Assembly: GCA_016235865.1 (NCBI GenBank) | Contig: JACRIK010000030.1 | Coordinates: 124,001 to 188,000 of the forward strand | Length of the DNA stretch: 64,000 nt | Source of the DNA: Planctomycetota bacterium | GTDB lineage: Bacteria > Planctomycetota > MHYJ01 > JACQXL01 | Direction of reading: 5' to 3' | In this document: piece by piece, positions 33,613-43,059 of the stretch | Layout: every line of letters begins with the position of its first letter | Position numbering within the stretch: the stretch's first letter is position 1 | The notes under the pieces: model-generated | Told to the model about the DNA's origin: nothing | Database searches by the model: none | What the model saw: the letters and a program-made list of their open reading frames with translations, nothing else | Position numbers and translations under genes: made by a program

Positions 33613-34851
33613 CTAAGACGTACGCTGTTTCCTGGCGAATATCTCGTCCCAATCAACCTTACCGGTGAATTGCATTACTAAGAACAGGGTGATAACACAG
33701 AATATGGTTATAGCCAGCCCGGTATAACCTTCAAAGAAGAATGTGTATGAGAATAATACCAGATAAATGAGCTGGGCTGTGCCGATTCCGGCAAAGGCCA
33801 GGCGTTTACTTACCACCAGGCGCATGTAAGAGACGACCAGGATTATTGCGACGGTTGATGAGATCAGGAAGGACAGATGCACCGGCAGGTGGTCGACCAG
33901 ATAAGCCAGTAAAAGATGGAAGCTGAAAAACGCCGCTCCGATGAAGAAATAGTGCATCGGATGGAGTTTTATCTGCCGGACTGTGGCATAGATGAATAGC
34001 AGGAAGAAGAAGAGGAAAAGTGAAACCGGCGCGGCATAGGTGACCTTGCTGGCCCACGGGCCGGGATTGAGTTTATGGGGCATGGCCATGCCTATCTGGA
34101 CGCCGGAAAGCAGGTTGGAATAACGCCAGGAGAGTTCCCACCCGTTGTTTTTCCGCTCTTTTTTGGTCGGGGAAATGCTGTTTTCAGGGAAATCAATCTG
34201 GTTAAAGTCGGTTTGCATGGTTAGGGCGAAATTCTTGATTTGGTTTATATTCTCGCCAAAATTATACCACCAGTCATCCAATCCCTGTGATTCGTAGAAC
34301 ACCTCTATTTCCTCTTGTTTTTCCTGGGACAGGGTCAACGGGATAATGATATTTCCTTCGGATATATTGGCGTTTTTCAGTTCTTTTCCTCCGACTATGA
34401 TATGAAAATTGTCATAGACGGCTTGTTGGGATGGGAATGAGAAATAAAAGAATATTTCCCGATTCTCACCGGTTGGATTGACAATACGGTATTTCCCCTG
34501 GAATTTTACCCTGTAGGTCGAATACCAGAGAAGCCCTTTCTTGCGGTGGTCTAACTTGAGATCGACATTTATGGTGCTTGCCTCGAGCTGGACATAATGA
34601 GTGGTTTTTTCAGTCTCGGTCTTGTAGGTGGTTTGGCCCTCTTCGACCACCTTGACTTTTTTCTCTTTTTCGGTCTGGTAATATACCGACGGGGCATATT
34701 GATGCTGAGGCGTGCCCCATAATCCGCCGACTGCCTCACGCAGTTTTGTGTCCTGCGTATTGGTTCGCAACGTCACGGTAGCGCCGAGAATGACCCAAGC
34801 GGTCGCAACGCACAAGTATATGAAGACAATGCTTAGGATTTTTATAATCAT
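33613..34851 (-). CDS. CreD-like inner membrane protein
   Basis: About 412 residues. An N-terminal helix, a large external domain (with GGLWGTPQHQYAPSVYYQ and a beta-rich middle) and a C-terminal block of about six helices (HYFFIGAAFFSFHLLLAYLV, ending MQFTGKVDWDEIF) match CreD, an envelope-integrity protein. The start is placed at 34851 because GGAGG lies 8 bases before it; two upstream ATGs are too close to or ahead of the ribosome binding site. No creBC genes flank it, but a histidine kinase gene lies next to it. Confidence 0.75.
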   Translation of the reverse strand: MIIKILSIVFIYLCVATAWVILGATVTLRTNTQDTKLREAVGGLWGTPQHQYAPSVYYQTEKEKKVKVVEEGQTTYKTETEKTTHYVQLEASTINVDLKLDHRKKGLLWYSTYRVKFQGKYRIVNPTGENREIFFYFSFPSQQAVYDNFHIIVGGKELKNANISEGNIIIPLTLSQEKQEEIEVFYESQGLDDWWYNFGENINQIKNFALTMQTDFNQIDFPENSISPTKKERKNNGWELSWRYSNLLSGVQIGMAMPHKLNPGPWASKVTYAAPVSLFLFFFLLFIYATVRQIKLHPMHYFFIGAAFFSFHLLLAYLVDHLPVHLSFLISSTVAIILVVSYMRLVVSKRLAFAGIGTAQLIYLVLFSYTFFFEGYTGLAITIFCVITLFLVMQFTGKVDWDEIFARKQRTS

Positions 34852-34893
34852 TTTCATATCCTCCTTTTCGGTTGCGTGCAAAGCAAATCCGGA

Positions 34894-36363
34894 TTACCGT
34901 TTGACCATTGATTCCATCTTTTTATTGATGACCGGCAGGGATATCTTTACGGTAGTGCCCTTGATTTTATCGCTCTGGATGTCAATCTTGCCGTTGTGGT
35001 TCTGGACGATGTTATAGGCGACCGTTAGTCCCAGTCCGGTGCCCTTGCCCGGTTCTTTGGTGGTGAAGAACATATCAAAGGCGCGGGCCAGTTCTTCCTG
35101 GCTCATGCCCACGCCGGTGTCGCGCAGGCAGACCGTGATATTCTTATCGTCCGTTTCGTGGAATATTTCTATCTTTTTCTCGTGCTTGGTGGTGTGAGTA
35201 TTGACCGCATCAACCGCATTCATCAGGAGATTCAGGAATACCTGCTGGAGCTCGGTGGCGTCGCCGAATACCTGGGGCACATGAAGGGGCAGGGTATTAC
35301 TTAAGGTTATTTTGCTTTCTTCCAGCCGGTGGTGGACCAGCGAGATGGCCCGTTCAATGATAATCTTCAGGTCTAGCGGCTGGGGCGAGGTCCGGTGCGA
35401 GAATGACTGGAGGATTTTCTTGAGGGTGTCCTGGATTCTGAGCAGTCCGTCGATTATCAGTTCTAGGTACTGCTGGGTTTGGGCCTTGTCCAGGTTGCCT
35501 TTCTTGAGCGAGTCGGCGGCGTTGAGGATGCCGCCCAGGGGGTTATTGATTTCGTGGGCAATGCCGGCGGCCAGAGTGCCGGTGGCGGACAGGCGCTGGG
35601 CCACGATTAACTGGGCCTCGGTGGCCTGAATCTTTTCCCGGGCTTCCTGGATTTTGCCTTCCATGTTATGGTGGTATTCGTTAAGTTCCTTGGCCATTGT
35701 GCCAAAGGTGGTCAGGAGGTTGCCGATTTCATCGGTGCTGCGGGCGGGCGGGATATTTATATTGTAATTGCCCTTGGAGATTTCAGCGCTGGCTTTTGCC
35801 AGAACCTCGATAGGGTTTAATACCAGTTTGGTCAGCAGGATATACATGCTCAAGATTAATATGAATGTGCCCAGCGGCATGACCAGCAGGATGGTTTTGA
35901 CCGATTCGATGGGATTGAAATCCTGGTCGGGCGAGGTCTGCTGGGGTTTCATCTTCATGACGAAGAGTTTGTTATTGAACATAATCAACGGGGTAATGAC
36001 AAATCCGTCGCGGAAGATGGACTGGCGGGTGTTAAGAACCTCGGCGATGTACTTGTCACTTTTAAAGATACCGGCGTCGGGAATAGGGGACGCGGAGATA
36101 ACCGGCTGAAGCTTGTCGTCCACGATGACCCAATTGGTGAAGAGGGTGGAGTAATTTAATTTTGTCTTGAGGGTTTCCCAGTCCTCGGCGGTTCGGACAT
36201 CAGCCAGCCAGTCTTGGGTAACGCTTTTGAGGAGTTCGGTCATTCCGCGCTGGTTGGTTTGGACCCGGCCCCAGGCGGTCATCCATAGATGGAAGGTCAG
36301 GATGCCCAGGATGAGTATCATCACGGCGGTCAGGGCCAATAATATTTTATTTCGTAGAGACAT
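34894..36363 (-). CDS. Membrane sensor histidine kinase, NtrB-like
   Basis: 489 residues. Membrane helices at about 8-28 and 157-177 enclose an extracytoplasmic sensor region. A HAMP domain follows (LVLNPIEVLAKASAEISKGN). The HisKA box has phosphoacceptor His270 (AAGIAHEINNPLGG). The ATPase domain shows DATELQQVFLNLLMNAVDAV, DTGVGM and GKGTGLGLTVAYNIV. Output would go to a response regulator; none adjoins. The NtrC-type regulator at 60611 is a possible but distant partner. Confidence 0.9.
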   Translation of the reverse strand: MSLRNKILLALTAVMILILGILTFHLWMTAWGRVQTNQRGMTELLKSVTQDWLADVRTAEDWETLKTKLNYSTLFTNWVIVDDKLQPVISASPIPDAGIFKSDKYIAEVLNTRQSIFRDGFVITPLIMFNNKLFVMKMKPQQTSPDQDFNPIESVKTILLVMPLGTFILILSMYILLTKLVLNPIEVLAKASAEISKGNYNINIPPARSTDEIGNLLTTFGTMAKELNEYHHNMEGKIQEAREKIQATEAQLIVAQRLSATGTLAAGIAHEINNPLGGILNAADSLKKGNLDKAQTQQYLELIIDGLLRIQDTLKKILQSFSHRTSPQPLDLKIIIERAISLVHHRLEESKITLSNTLPLHVPQVFGDATELQQVFLNLLMNAVDAVNTHTTKHEKKIEIFHETDDKNITVCLRDTGVGMSQEELARAFDMFFTTKEPGKGTGLGLTVAYNIVQNHNGKIDIQSDKIKGTTVKISLPVINKKMESMVKR

Positions 36364-36408
36364 ATGGCGTAAAACAACACCCTTTTCACTGGCCAGCCGC
36401 TAGAGAAA

Positions 36409-37647
36409 TTATTTTGCCAGCTGCTGCATCAGGACCACTAACGGCGAGAACAGGGCAATAACGATGAATCCGACGGCCACGCCCAGGAAGACGATGATGG
36501 CCGGCTCGATGATAGTGGTCAGCGACGAGACCAGGGCGTCTACCTCGGTTTCGTAACTGTCGGCAATCTTGTGGAGCATTTTATCCAGTTCGCCGCTTTC
36601 CTCGCCGACTTCTATCATATTAATCACCATCATATCAAAGACCTTGCTTTCCGAGAGAGGCCCGACAATGCTTTCACCCTCGCGGATGCTGTCGTGGACG
36701 TGCTGGATGGCGGTGGCGATCACTTCGTTGCCCACGGTGTTTTTCACGATATTCAGCGCCTCCAGGATGGGTACGCCGCTGTTGAGCAGTGTTCCGAAGG
36801 TTCTGGAAAAACGGGCGATGGCCGCCTTGCGGAAGATGATACCGATCAAGGGCGTGCGCAGTTTCATCCGGTCAATGAATATTTTTCCGTTGGGTGAACG
36901 CGCCATGCCGATTACGGCAAAATAAATAGCCAGTGGTATGACTGGGATCAGATACCAGTAGTCGATCAGGACATTGCTGATGCTCATCAGCAATTGTGTC
37001 TGGGGCGGCAGGCCGCTACCGATTTCCATTTCCTCGAATATCTTCCCGAACTTGGGCACGACTTTGGTCATAATGACGGTGAGAATCAGGACGGCGATGA
37101 GGATGACTACGGCCGGGTAGGTCATCGCGCCGATGACCTTGCGTTTTAGCGCCTGGGCTTTTTCCATGAAGGTGGCTAATCTGATAAGAACGGTGTCCAG
37201 CACGCCGCCGGCTTCGCCGGCTTTGACCATATTCACATAAAGGCGGTCAAAGACGCTCGGGTGTTTCCCCAATGACTCTGAAAAAGAGTTTCCGGCTTCC
37301 ACATCAACATAGACATCAGTGATGACGTCCTTTAATTTGGACGGCTTTAGTTGCGCGGCCAGAATCTTCAAGCTTCTCAAGAGCGGCAGGCCGGCATCCT
37401 GAAGGGTGGCTAGCTGGACCGTGAACTGGGTGAGCATTTTCTGGCTGACGCCGCCGACATAGAATCCTTTTTTCGGTTTAACCGTGGCGCCGGCCGTCGA
37501 TGCGCCGGCGGCTTTTTCCTTGACGCCGGATGGGAAATAGCCCATTTTACGGATTTGATTGGTTGCGTCCTGCGGAGATGGGGCTTCTACCTCACCGGCC
37601 ACCTTTTTACCTGATTGGTCAACTCCGACATAGGCATATCTTGGCAT
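36409..37647 (-). CDS. Type II secretion/type IV pilus inner membrane protein GspF/PilC
   Basis: 412 residues. The N-terminus (MPRYAYVGVDQSGKKVAGEV) is typical. Two T2SSF domains follow: the first from about residue 70 (LTQFTVQLATLQDAGLPLLR), the second from about 275 (IARFSRTFGTLLNSGVPILE), with three membrane helices. It is the platform that works with the assembly ATPase. No ATPase or secretin gene lies here, but pseudopilin genes are present at 50204 and 62060-64000. Confidence 0.93.
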   Translation of the reverse strand: MPRYAYVGVDQSGKKVAGEVEAPSPQDATNQIRKMGYFPSGVKEKAAGASTAGATVKPKKGFYVGGVSQKMLTQFTVQLATLQDAGLPLLRSLKILAAQLKPSKLKDVITDVYVDVEAGNSFSESLGKHPSVFDRLYVNMVKAGEAGGVLDTVLIRLATFMEKAQALKRKVIGAMTYPAVVILIAVLILTVIMTKVVPKFGKIFEEMEIGSGLPPQTQLLMSISNVLIDYWYLIPVIPLAIYFAVIGMARSPNGKIFIDRMKLRTPLIGIIFRKAAIARFSRTFGTLLNSGVPILEALNIVKNTVGNEVIATAIQHVHDSIREGESIVGPLSESKVFDMMVINMIEVGEESGELDKMLHKIADSYETEVDALVSSLTTIIEPAIIVFLGVAVGFIVIALFSPLVVLMQQLAK

Positions 37648-37798
37648 ATTGAATTCCTTCTTTTATAGTGTTATAGTCACTATTGGGAATATGTTACCTC
37701 GGGCATGATTCCCTTGCCCAGTCATTGTGATTTAATAAACTATCCTCCTAAACAATCGTTTGGTAGTTATACAAATATTATAGAAAGGGTCAATAAAA

Positions 37799-37991
37799 AA
37801 GCGACTATAGAAATTTTTCATTATTTTCCCCGTTATTTCGTTTAATACGGGATGCGGCAGTCGCTTGATTTATTTGACGCTATATTTTTTCCGTTAAATA
37901 TGTTGACACTTTATTGATATTTGATTTATCTCGCTTTTTTGGAAGACAGCCAAACAATAGAAAACCCGCCTACACTAAAGTTTCGGCGGGT
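37799..37991. promoter_or_regulatory. Structured intergenic region before the nuo operon
   Basis: This 393-base gap has no gene. AAGCGACT (37799) pairs with AGTCGCTT (37859), enclosing CCCGT/ACGGG. TTGACG at 37874 and TTGACA at 37903 are -35 candidates for nuoA without a clean -10. ACCCGCC (37964-37970) pairs with GGCGGGT (37985-37991); on the minus strand this hairpin is followed by TTTTC. Confidence 0.45.
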
Positions 37992-38040
37992 CTAACTCGC
38001 TGTAACATCCTGACGGATTAACAACGAGTAAGATAGTCCT

Positions 38041-38436
38041 ATGTTATTTGATTTTGCGGCAGTTTTGGTCTTCATTGCCCTGGCCGTCCTGTGCGTATTC
38101 TTCACGCTGGTGTTTTCCTGGGTGGTCCGGCCCAGCAAACCCTCGTCTGAAAAGGCGTCCACCTACGAATGCGGCGAGATTCCAGCCGGCAATTCCTGGA
38201 TTAAGTTCAATATTCATTTCTATGTCATTGCCCTGATTTTTATCATATTTGAGGTGGAAATCCTGGTGCTTTTCCCATGGGCCGTGGTTTTTCAGAAACT
38301 GGGCATGACCGGTTTCATAGAGATGCTGGTTTTTGTCGGCATTCTGACGCTGGGTTTGGCCTATCTATGGAAAAAGGGCGACCTGGATTGGGTCAAGGAT
38401 ACTAATTACCTGAAGGATGAGGACAAGAAAGACTAA
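38041..38436 (+). CDS. nuoA: NADH-quinone oxidoreductase subunit A
   Basis: 131 residues with three membrane helices. [14 protein letters not shown] is the conserved loop that lines the quinone tunnel, and [15 protein letters not shown] the second helix with its key glutamates. It is a small membrane subunit of complex I and the first gene of an 11-gene operon. No clear ribosome binding site is visible. Confidence 0.95.
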   Translation: MLFDFAAVLVFIALAVLCVFFTLVFSWVVRPSKPSSEKASTYECGEIPAGNSWIKFNIHFYVIALIFIIFEVEILVLFPWAVVFQKLGMTGFIEMLVFVGILTLGLAYLWKKGDLDWVKDTNYLKDEDKKD

Positions 38437-38447
38437 AGAACAATAAT

Positions 38448-38933
38448 ATGAGTCTGATAGAGAATCGGTTTAATAAGAATCTGATCGTAACCTCGGCTGA
38501 TTATTTCATCAACTGGGGCCGGGCTAATTCGCTTTGGCCGGTATCGTTCGGTTTGGCTTGTTGTGCTATCGAGATGATGGCCACCGGCATGGCCCGTTAT
38601 GATATCGCCCGTTTTGGAGCCGAGGCTTTTAGGCCTTCGCCCCGGCAGGCGGATTTGATGATTGTGGCAGGCACCATCACCCACAAGATGGCCTCACGGG
38701 TGAAGCTGATATATGAACAGATGTCTGAGCCCAAGTATGTCATGGCCATGGGCTCGTGCGCCTGTAGCGGCGGGCCGTTTGTCAAGCATTCGTATGCAGT
38801 GCTCAAGGGCGCTGATTTGGTGATACCTGTTGACGTTTATATCCCGGGCTGCCCGCCCAGGCCTGAGGCGTTGCTGGAAGGGCTGATGAAACTGCAGAAA
38901 TTGATAAGGCAGAAGAGTATTGCCAAGAAATGA
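38448..38933 (+). CDS. nuoB: NADH-quinone oxidoreductase subunit B
   Basis: 161 residues. It carries the terminal 4Fe-4S cluster N2: the paired cysteines in [14 protein letters not shown], the cysteine in [11 protein letters not shown] and that in [13 protein letters not shown] are present. It passes electrons to quinone in the peripheral arm. It starts 11 bases after nuoA. Confidence 0.97.
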   Translation: MSLIENRFNKNLIVTSADYFINWGRANSLWPVSFGLACCAIEMMATGMARYDIARFGAEAFRPSPRQADLMIVAGTITHKMASRVKLIYEQMSEPKYVMAMGSCACSGGPFVKHSYAVLKGADLVIPVDVYIPGCPPRPEALLEGLMKLQKLIRQKSIAKK

Positions 38934-38962
38934 CGAAGGACTAATGACGAAAGATACGGTTT

Positions 38963-39427
38963 ATGACAGCGAATGTGATATTTGAGAAGTTAAGGGCCAG
39001 ATTTGGGGAGGGTATAGAATTTCAGGATAATTCACTTTTGCCCTTTATTAAGGTCAGGCCGGATTCCATCCGGAAGGTGGCGGATATCCTGCGTAATAAC
39101 CCGGATTTAGGGTTTGATTCGCTGATGTGCCTGACGGCGGTTGATAATCCGGCTAATTTTACAATTGTGTATTTCCTTTTCTCGATGAAACATCAGCATA
39201 AGGTGACATTAAAGGTTGAAACGCCTAAGGATAATCCGAATGTGCCGACGGTGGAGAAGATCTGGAGCGCGGCAAACTGGTTTGAGCGCGAGGTTTATGA
39301 CCTGTTCGGCGTGAAGTTTGACGGGCATAGCAATCTGGTGCGGATTATGTTGCCTGATGATTGGGAAGGTTACCCGTTAAGGAAGGATTACCAGTATCCG
39401 GCTACTTATCGCGGACTGCCGTTATAA
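38963..39427 (+). CDS. nuoC: NADH-quinone oxidoreductase subunit C
   Basis: 154 residues. The 30-kDa subunit signature WFEREVYDLFGVKFDGHSNL and LPDDWEGYPLRKDY are clear. It is separate from NuoD, not fused as in enterobacteria. It ends directly before the nuoD ATG. Confidence 0.95.
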   Translation: MTANVIFEKLRARFGEGIEFQDNSLLPFIKVRPDSIRKVADILRNNPDLGFDSLMCLTAVDNPANFTIVYFLFSMKHQHKVTLKVETPKDNPNVPTVEKIWSAANWFEREVYDLFGVKFDGHSNLVRIMLPDDWEGYPLRKDYQYPATYRGLPL

Positions 39428-40621
39428 ATGGTTTTTATGAGTGAAAAGTTAAAGTTGGATAATCGGTCAACGAGCATTGTTAAAGACGCCGCCTCACACA
39501 TGGCAGAGGTAGTGGTGGGCGAAGAAATGCTGATTAATATGGGCCCGCAGCATCCCTCCACCCACGGTGTGCTGAACAAGGTGCTCAAGACCGACGGCGA
39601 AATAATCAGTGAGGTGTTTCCGCAAATCGGCTACCTGCATCGGGGCCTGGAGAAGATAGCCGAGAAACTGAATTACCACCAGTTCATGCCCTATACGGAT
39701 CGGATAGATTACCTGGCGGCCATGAACTGTAATTTGGCCTATGCCATGGCAATTGAGAAACTGGCTGCTATCGAGGTGCCCAAGCGGGCCGAGTATATCC
39801 GGGTGATAATGGCTGAATTGAACCGGATTGCCACGCACCTGGTTTTTATGGGCACGATGGGGCTGGAGACCGGCGCCTGGACGCCGATTGTCTATGGATT
39901 CCGGGAAAGGGAAGAGATACTGGATTTATTTGAGATGACTTGCGGTCAGCGGCTGACCTATAATTACATGCGCATCGGCGGCGTGTCGGACGATCTGCCC
40001 AACGGATTTGTCGACAAGGCGCGCAAGTTCTGCGATGTTCTGGAAAAGAAACTGGTGGAGTATAACAACCTTCTTTCGTATAACCAGATATTTATTGATC
40101 GAATGGCCAAGGTCGGCGTGTTGCCGGCGGATTTGGCCGTAGATTACGGCGTGACCGGCCCGGCCTTAAGGGGCTCGGGGGTAAAATGGGATTTACGCAA
40201 AAACGAGCCGTATTCGGTTTATCCGGAATTGGAATTTGATATCCCGGTTGGCAAGGGCGAACTGGGTAAAGTGGGTGATGCCTGGGACAGATACATGGTC
40301 CGGATGCGGGAGATAGAGCAGAGCATCCGGATTGTCCGTCAGGCGCTGGATAAGTTGCCGGCCGGTGATGTTCGGGCCAAGGTGGGTCGGATATTCAAAC
40401 CGGCCCAAGGCGAGGTGTATGTCCGGGCTGAGAATCCGCGCGGTGAATTGGGATTCTACGTGGTCAGCGACGGCTCGGCCAATCCTTACCGGCTGAAGAT
40501 CCGGACCGGCTCTTTTAATAACCTGAGTGCGGTGCCGCCCATCAGTAAGGGAATGATGATATCTGATTTTGTCATTACATTGGGCAGTTTTGACGTAGTG
40601 TTGCCAGAAATAGACAGATAA
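39428..40621 (+). CDS. nuoD: NADH-quinone oxidoreductase subunit D
   Basis: 397 residues (394 if the ATG at 39437 is used). NMGPQHPSTHGVL, GYLHRGLEKIAEKL and GYD-like TDRIDYLAAMNC mark the 49-kDa subunit that forms the quinone site with NuoB. The fourth C-terminal block SFNNLSAVPPISKG and FDVVLPEIDR are complete, so the subunit is full length. Confidence 0.96.
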   Translation: MVFMSEKLKLDNRSTSIVKDAASHMAEVVVGEEMLINMGPQHPSTHGVLNKVLKTDGEIISEVFPQIGYLHRGLEKIAEKLNYHQFMPYTDRIDYLAAMNCNLAYAMAIEKLAAIEVPKRAEYIRVIMAELNRIATHLVFMGTMGLETGAWTPIVYGFREREEILDLFEMTCGQRLTYNYMRIGGVSDDLPNGFVDKARKFCDVLEKKLVEYNNLLSYNQIFIDRMAKVGVLPADLAVDYGVTGPALRGSGVKWDLRKNEPYSVYPELEFDIPVGKGELGKVGDAWDRYMVRMREIEQSIRIVRQALDKLPAGDVRAKVGRIFKPAQGEVYVRAENPRGELGFYVVSDGSANPYRLKIRTGSFNNLSAVPPISKGMMISDFVITLGSFDVVLPEIDR

Positions 40622-40627
40622 TCCAAT

Positions 40628-41722
40628 ATGTTGAAAGAATATATTGACGCGATAAAGAGCTTTGCCGAGCAGAACCTGCCGGTGATAAATGTGCCGGTGG
40701 AATTATGGTATATTGTCTGGCTGTTCATATTCGGCGGCATAGTATTGGGCGGCATGATGTTATTCGCCGGCCTGGCCGCTTATGCGGAACGCCGGGTAGC
40801 CGGATTCCTTCAGAGCCGTTTGGGTCCGAACCGGGTCGGGCCGCAAGGGCTGTTGCAATTCATGGCGGACGGCATTAAGCTGGTGATGAAGGAAGACCTG
40901 ATACCTACCGCCGCGGACAAGATACTCTTCCGGCTGGCTCCGTATGTGCTGTTTATCGGGACACTGGGTATCTTTGCGGCATTGCCGTTCAGCAAGTATG
41001 TCGGCATAACTAATCTGAATCTTGGGCTGCTTTATATCCTGGCTATTTCCAGTCTGGTAGTCATCGGGATTATCATGGCCGGCTGGAGCAGCGGCAACAA
41101 GTGGTCTCTGCTGGGCGGGATGCGCTCGGCCGCCCAGATTATCAGTTATGAGATTCCCATCGGTATCTGTTTCCTTACTATAATAATGATGGCTGGCACA
41201 ATGAATATGAATACGATAACCGAACTGCAAGCGGGTAGTATCATCAACTGGCTGGTATTCAGATATCCGCCGCTGACCATGGTTCTTTTCCTGATATATT
41301 TCATCGCTTCGATGGCCGAAGTCAACCGGACGCCCTTTGATATCCCCGAAGCGGAGTCGGAAATCGTAGGCGGCTATCACACCGAATACAGCGGGATGCG
41401 TTTTGCCTTCTTTTATATGGGCGAATACGGAAACATGTTCGCGGTCAGCGCTATTGCCTCCATATTATTTCTGGGCGGCTGGCAGAGTCCGCTGCCTTTC
41501 TTCATATTAAATGCGCTGTTCGGTGATTATGCAGTGCTGACAGCGATTGAGGGATTTGGCTGGTTCCTGGCCAAGTCGCTGGCCCTGGTATTTCTGATGA
41601 TGTGGTTGCGCTGGACCCTGCCGCGCTATCGGGTGGACCAGCTGATGACGCTGTGCTGGAAGGTGCTCCTGCCGATTTCGCTGGCCTGTATGCTGATAAT
41701 CGGCGTCTGGATGATGATATAG
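40628..41722 (+). CDS. nuoH: NADH-quinone oxidoreductase subunit H
   Basis: 364 residues, about eight or nine helices. AERRVAGFLQSRLGPNRVGP is the classical NuoH signature by the quinone entry, and FDIPEAESEIVGGYHTEYSG the conserved acidic loop. It joins the peripheral arm to the membrane arm. Confidence 0.97.
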   Translation: MLKEYIDAIKSFAEQNLPVINVPVELWYIVWLFIFGGIVLGGMMLFAGLAAYAERRVAGFLQSRLGPNRVGPQGLLQFMADGIKLVMKEDLIPTAADKILFRLAPYVLFIGTLGIFAALPFSKYVGITNLNLGLLYILAISSLVVIGIIMAGWSSGNKWSLLGGMRSAAQIISYEIPIGICFLTIIMMAGTMNMNTITELQAGSIINWLVFRYPPLTMVLFLIYFIASMAEVNRTPFDIPEAESEIVGGYHTEYSGMRFAFFYMGEYGNMFAVSAIASILFLGGWQSPLPFFILNALFGDYAVLTAIEGFGWFLAKSLALVFLMMWLRWTLPRYRVDQLMTLCWKVLLPISLACMLIIGVWMMI

Positions 41723-41725
41723 ATT

Positions 41726-42196
41726 ATGGTGAATTATTTTAAGTCTATTTGGGTTGGGTTAACGTCGATTCTGGTCGGGATGGCTATTACCATCAAGTAT
41801 TTTTTCTCTAAGAAGGCGACCATGCAGTATCCTGAAGAGCGCTGGCAGATGCCGGAACGGTTCCGGGGGATGGTTAAATGCGACAGCAGCAAATGTATTT
41901 CCTGCTTATACTGCGTCAATATCTGCCCGGTCAGCTTGATTACCCTGGAGAGCGTCAAGGTTGATGTGCCAGCCAAGGTTATTAACCTGGAAGGCAAGGA
42001 AATGAAACGGTTGAAGGACGTGACCAAGTTCGAGGTTGATATTTCAAAGTGCATATTCTGCGGCTTGTGCATTGAGGGCTGTCCGACCGGCGCGATATAT
42101 ATGAGCCACGAATACGAACTGTCCTGTTACAGCCGTAAGGATATGGTTTATCAATATGCGACACCGCCACAGGTACCCCCGGCGGAAAAGAGTTAA
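41726..42196 (+). CDS. nuoI: NADH-quinone oxidoreductase subunit I
   Basis: 156 residues. Two 4Fe-4S motifs are intact: CISCLYCVNICP and CIFCGLCIEGCP. They carry clusters N6a and N6b leading to NuoB. In complexes without NuoEFG this subunit is a likely docking point for ferredoxin; that role here is inference. Confidence 0.96.
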   Translation: MVNYFKSIWVGLTSILVGMAITIKYFFSKKATMQYPEERWQMPERFRGMVKCDSSKCISCLYCVNICPVSLITLESVKVDVPAKVINLEGKEMKRLKDVTKFEVDISKCIFCGLCIEGCPTGAIYMSHEYELSCYSRKDMVYQYATPPQVPPAEKS

Positions 42197-42199
42197 TAT

Positions 42200-42706
42200 A
42201 TGGCAATGAGTGAGTTGATGTATCAGGTAATTTTCTACGCAGTAGCCGCGCTGGTGCTCGGCTCGGCCCTGATTGTTGCGATGTCGCGCAATATCGTGCA
42301 TTCCGCCTTTGCTTTATTACTGACCTTCTTCAGCGTGGCCGGGATATACGTATTCCTGTCGGCTGAGTTCCTGGCCGTGGCTCAGGTGGTCATATATGTC
42401 GGCGGCATCCTGGTCCTGATTCTCTTTGCGGTGATGCTGACCAACAAGGTCCGGGATGTGAACCTCTCCAATCCCTCGGCGCCGCCTTATATTGCGGCTC
42501 CGCTGGTGATGATTATATTCGCCGGTCTGCTTTGGCTTATAATGAAGACGCCCTGGAAGACCGTCGGACCGCAGGAGATCGGCGCGATTAACGACATCGG
42601 AAATGCCCTGATGGGTAGATATTTGCTGGCCTTTGAGGTTGCCGCAGTCCTGTTATTGGGAGCTTTGCTCGGCGCGGCGTACCTGGCCAGAAAGAGGAAA
42701 AGTTAA
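42200..42706 (+). CDS. nuoJ: NADH-quinone oxidoreductase subunit J
   Basis: 168 residues, five helices. ALLLTFFSVAGIYVFLSAEF and VVIYVGGILVLILFAVML contain the conserved pi-bulge helix TM3. It overlaps nuoK by one base (its final base is the first of the nuoK ATG). Confidence 0.95.
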   Translation: MAMSELMYQVIFYAVAALVLGSALIVAMSRNIVHSAFALLLTFFSVAGIYVFLSAEFLAVAQVVIYVGGILVLILFAVMLTNKVRDVNLSNPSAPPYIAAPLVMIIFAGLLWLIMKTPWKTVGPQEIGAINDIGNALMGRYLLAFEVAAVLLLGALLGAAYLARKRKS

Positions 42707-43056
42707 TGATATCCTTGCAGACATTCTTGATAATCAGCGCGGCGCTGTTCTGCCTGGGGCTTTTTATTGTCCTAACCAGAAAGAATGCCGTGGCCATATT
42801 GATGGGTATTGAACTGATTCTCAATGCCGCGAGTATTGCCTTGGTGTCGTTCTCGCGATTTATCACGCCTTACGGAACCGGAGGTATTGGCGGCGTAGTC
42901 GCTCCCGGCGCTCCGGCAACAGGCGGACAGACCTTTGTTATTTTTGTAATCATTATTGCGGTCTGCGAGGCGGCCGTGGCTTTGGCTATCATACTTAATA
43001 TCTATCAGAATTTTCGGACTGTGGATACCGAACAGACAAAGGAATTAAAGGGCTAA
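42706..43056 (+). CDS. nuoK: NADH-quinone oxidoreductase subunit K
   Basis: 116 residues, three helices. GIELILNAASIALVSFSRF carries the conserved membrane glutamate, and FVIIIAVCEAAVALAIILNI the second. A Gly/Pro/Ala-rich loop (GTGGIGGVVAPGAPATGGQT) is longer than in most NuoK proteins. Confidence 0.95.
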   Translation: MISLQTFLIISAALFCLGLFIVLTRKNAVAILMGIELILNAASIALVSFSRFITPYGTGGIGGVVAPGAPATGGQTFVIFVIIIAVCEAAVALAIILNIYQNFRTVDTEQTKELKG

Positions 43057-43059
43057 TAT

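Noticed and set aside
37964-37991. Terminator of a plus-strand gene before nuoA
   Set aside because: No plus-strand gene lies upstream and the hairpin is not followed by a T-run on that strand, so it is listed only as a structured region.
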